Shown here: positions 62,406 to 64,000 of the stretch, in pieces
Layout of the letters: each line of letters opens with the position of its first letter
Position numbering within the stretch: the first letter of the stretch is position 1
The notes under the pieces: generated by a model
The model's database searches: none
Told to the model about the DNA's origin: nothing
Seen by the model: the letters and a program-made list of their open reading frames with translations, nothing else
Assembly: GCA_905147135.1 (NCBI GenBank)
Contig: LR990048.1
Coordinates: 17,158,563-17,222,562, forward strand
Direction: 5' to 3'
Length of the DNA: 64,000 nt
Source of the DNA: Blastobasis lacticolella
Lineage: Eukaryota > Arthropoda > Insecta > Lepidoptera > Blastobasidae
Program-made: the position numbers and the translations under genes

Positions 62406-64000
62406 TGTAGGATCAGAGCTAATTACGTTCATCCTTGTAATTGCAATGGCCAACTTTTCAGATAATAATAAAAACACAGGCATTTTGTACAAAATATATT
62501 AATTTTTAACATTTTTCGGTCAGTTAACCTATTGACAATAACATGACGTAATAAAAAATAATTCTGTACCTCAAAACGAATGAAATTTTAAATATAAAAG
62601 TCATCACATTTTGCAAATATGCGAAAGCAGCAACCAAAATAAGTTTTTCTTGAAATTTTTAAATCAATAATTCTTCTAGAATAGTCATAATTGACTTTAT
62701 TATTACTTAATTAACTTACTAAAGACACAATTAAAACAAATGCTACGTACGTATCAGAGATTAATAGAATTGATTGATACTAACATCGGTATTTTAGAAA
62801 TAACTACTGATGAATATAATAAAGCAAGGAACCTATACAGCGAATATAGAATTATTGCAACAGGCAGTGTCTTTTTGGGGTTTAGGGGAACCTATAATTA
62901 CTTTTGACTAATTTTATTCTTCGTGCAGTAAGCTAACAAAACTTCTAAACAAGACCTTAAACTACATAGTTATCGTTACCACCATAAATTAAGAATAAGC
63001 AAAAAAATTTAGTAAATCATCCTCAGTCAACAATTATTAAAAAAAAATACTGTTAATACTGGGCTTAGCGCAGTAGGCTTTTGCAGAGCAGGAAGGATTG
63101 CAATAACATTGTTATGTTATTGCATTTACTTTCTATGTTCTCGAAGAATTCCACTACTCCAAAAACCTATTGAGTTAAGCGCAAGTCATTGAATATAAAA
63201 TGCTCAAATGAGAAACGAAGTAATTACATTCTGAGAAAATCGACAAATTATTCCAAATTCAAATCTTACAAACGATCAAAAATAACTAAACAACTTACTT
63301 GAAAACGAAACTACAATAATTGTAACACAACGTTTTATGTTTCAGTTAGCCTAGTAACATCTTATACTAGCAACACGAGTATTTACATTACAGCTTATGT
63401 TATCGACGAAGTTATGCGAGATACGGTCAGTCGATGTTTCTATTTTTTCAATACAATTGTTTTTGTTGACGACTATACTGTTCTTAATATAATATTCACA
63501 ATCATTAACATTAGAAAATGCTACATTTCCTAAAGCGTGGATACTTAAATATATTTAGTGTGAAGCTTTGGTATCTTTTTGAATATTTATAAGTTTCACT
63601 CACTACCCCGAATTGTAAAAAATAATATATTCGTAGTGTGTAGTAGATATTACTTATGAGATTAATGATAATTACGTTGGCATTTTATTAGATGCGTAGA
63701 ATGAATAAAATCATAATATCAAAATAGATTTCGAAGATTAGATCATGAGCCACCTTTCAATTTAATTATATATCTTCAAGCAATTGACTTACATTGGTGA
63801 AAGCTTGGATATCATCTAACAGGTAATTATATCTTGGAATTTTAGAAAGAAGAAAACAGATTACATGAATTTTGATGAGTACTTATCACTTTGGCTACTA
63901 TCACCTTGTTCTAACCTAATGATCCGTTCGAAGCGATAACTATTATTTTTAATACACTACATATCCCATACTACATCGAGGTGGGATGACGTACCTACTC
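62406..64000. other. Unassigned AT-rich DNA
   Basis: No frame longer than about 60 codons and no repeat that I recognise. A palindromic 'gcaataacattgttatgttattgc' lies near 63099-63123. Confidence 0.4.

Overview
The window looks like nuclear DNA from an insect, most likely a moth or butterfly. It is AT-rich, has no operons and no confident host protein-coding gene. It is densely layered with repeat families typical of lepidopteran genomes: tRNA-headed SINEs, RTE, CR1/Jockey-type and Penelope-like retroelements, BEL/Pao, small hairpin MITEs, and repeats with 'cttcgtccgcg'-type ends. The lepidopteran assignment is an inference from repeat style, not from a marker gene.

Layout. 1-560: a 15-bp minisatellite that runs off the left edge and decays rightwards. 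0.6-9 kb: mostly unassignable AT-rich DNA with a candidate CTCF site (1.28 kb), a possible small transcription unit with a 57-bp intron (3.3-4.2 kb), a tRNA-like remnant (4.4 kb), a degenerate ~150-bp tandem repeat (5.3-5.9 kb) and a 27-bp tandem repeat (7.2 kb). 9.0-9.65 kb: a non-autonomous hAT element. 10.0-14.85 kb: an almost full-length but broken non-LTR retrotransposon (ORF1 coiled coil, Ala/Pro-rich linker and esterase-like domain; ORF2 endonuclease, reverse transcriptase and C-terminus). 14.9-15.6 kb: a GGGTA-rich array and the 3' end of a second non-LTR family. 16-23 kb: repeat fragments and a 43-bp minisatellite. 23.1-24.1 kb: the RNase H end of another non-LTR element. 24-52 kb: a mosaic of three SINE families, RTE and Penelope-like fragments, MITEs, retroelement 3' tails and two striking hairpins. 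52.56-58.89 kb: an intact-looking BEL/Pao LTR retrotransposon with a 5-bp target duplication and LTRs differing at one base. 59-64 kb: AT-rich DNA with little recognisable content.

How parts work together. The autonomous elements (BEL/Pao, CR1-like, RTE, Penelope-like) carry or once carried their own replication proteins. The SINEs and MITEs carry none and must have been moved in trans. Two small families contain transcription-factor-like motifs: a 200-bp hairpin MITE carries RFX X-box palindromes, and one SINE family carries a CTCF-like core. The strongest single oddity is the BEL/Pao copy: nearly identical LTRs, yet its integrase lacks the segment that should hold the catalytic glutamate, and gag and pol are in different frames. 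I found no CRISPR array, operon, rRNA gene or convincing functional tRNA gene.
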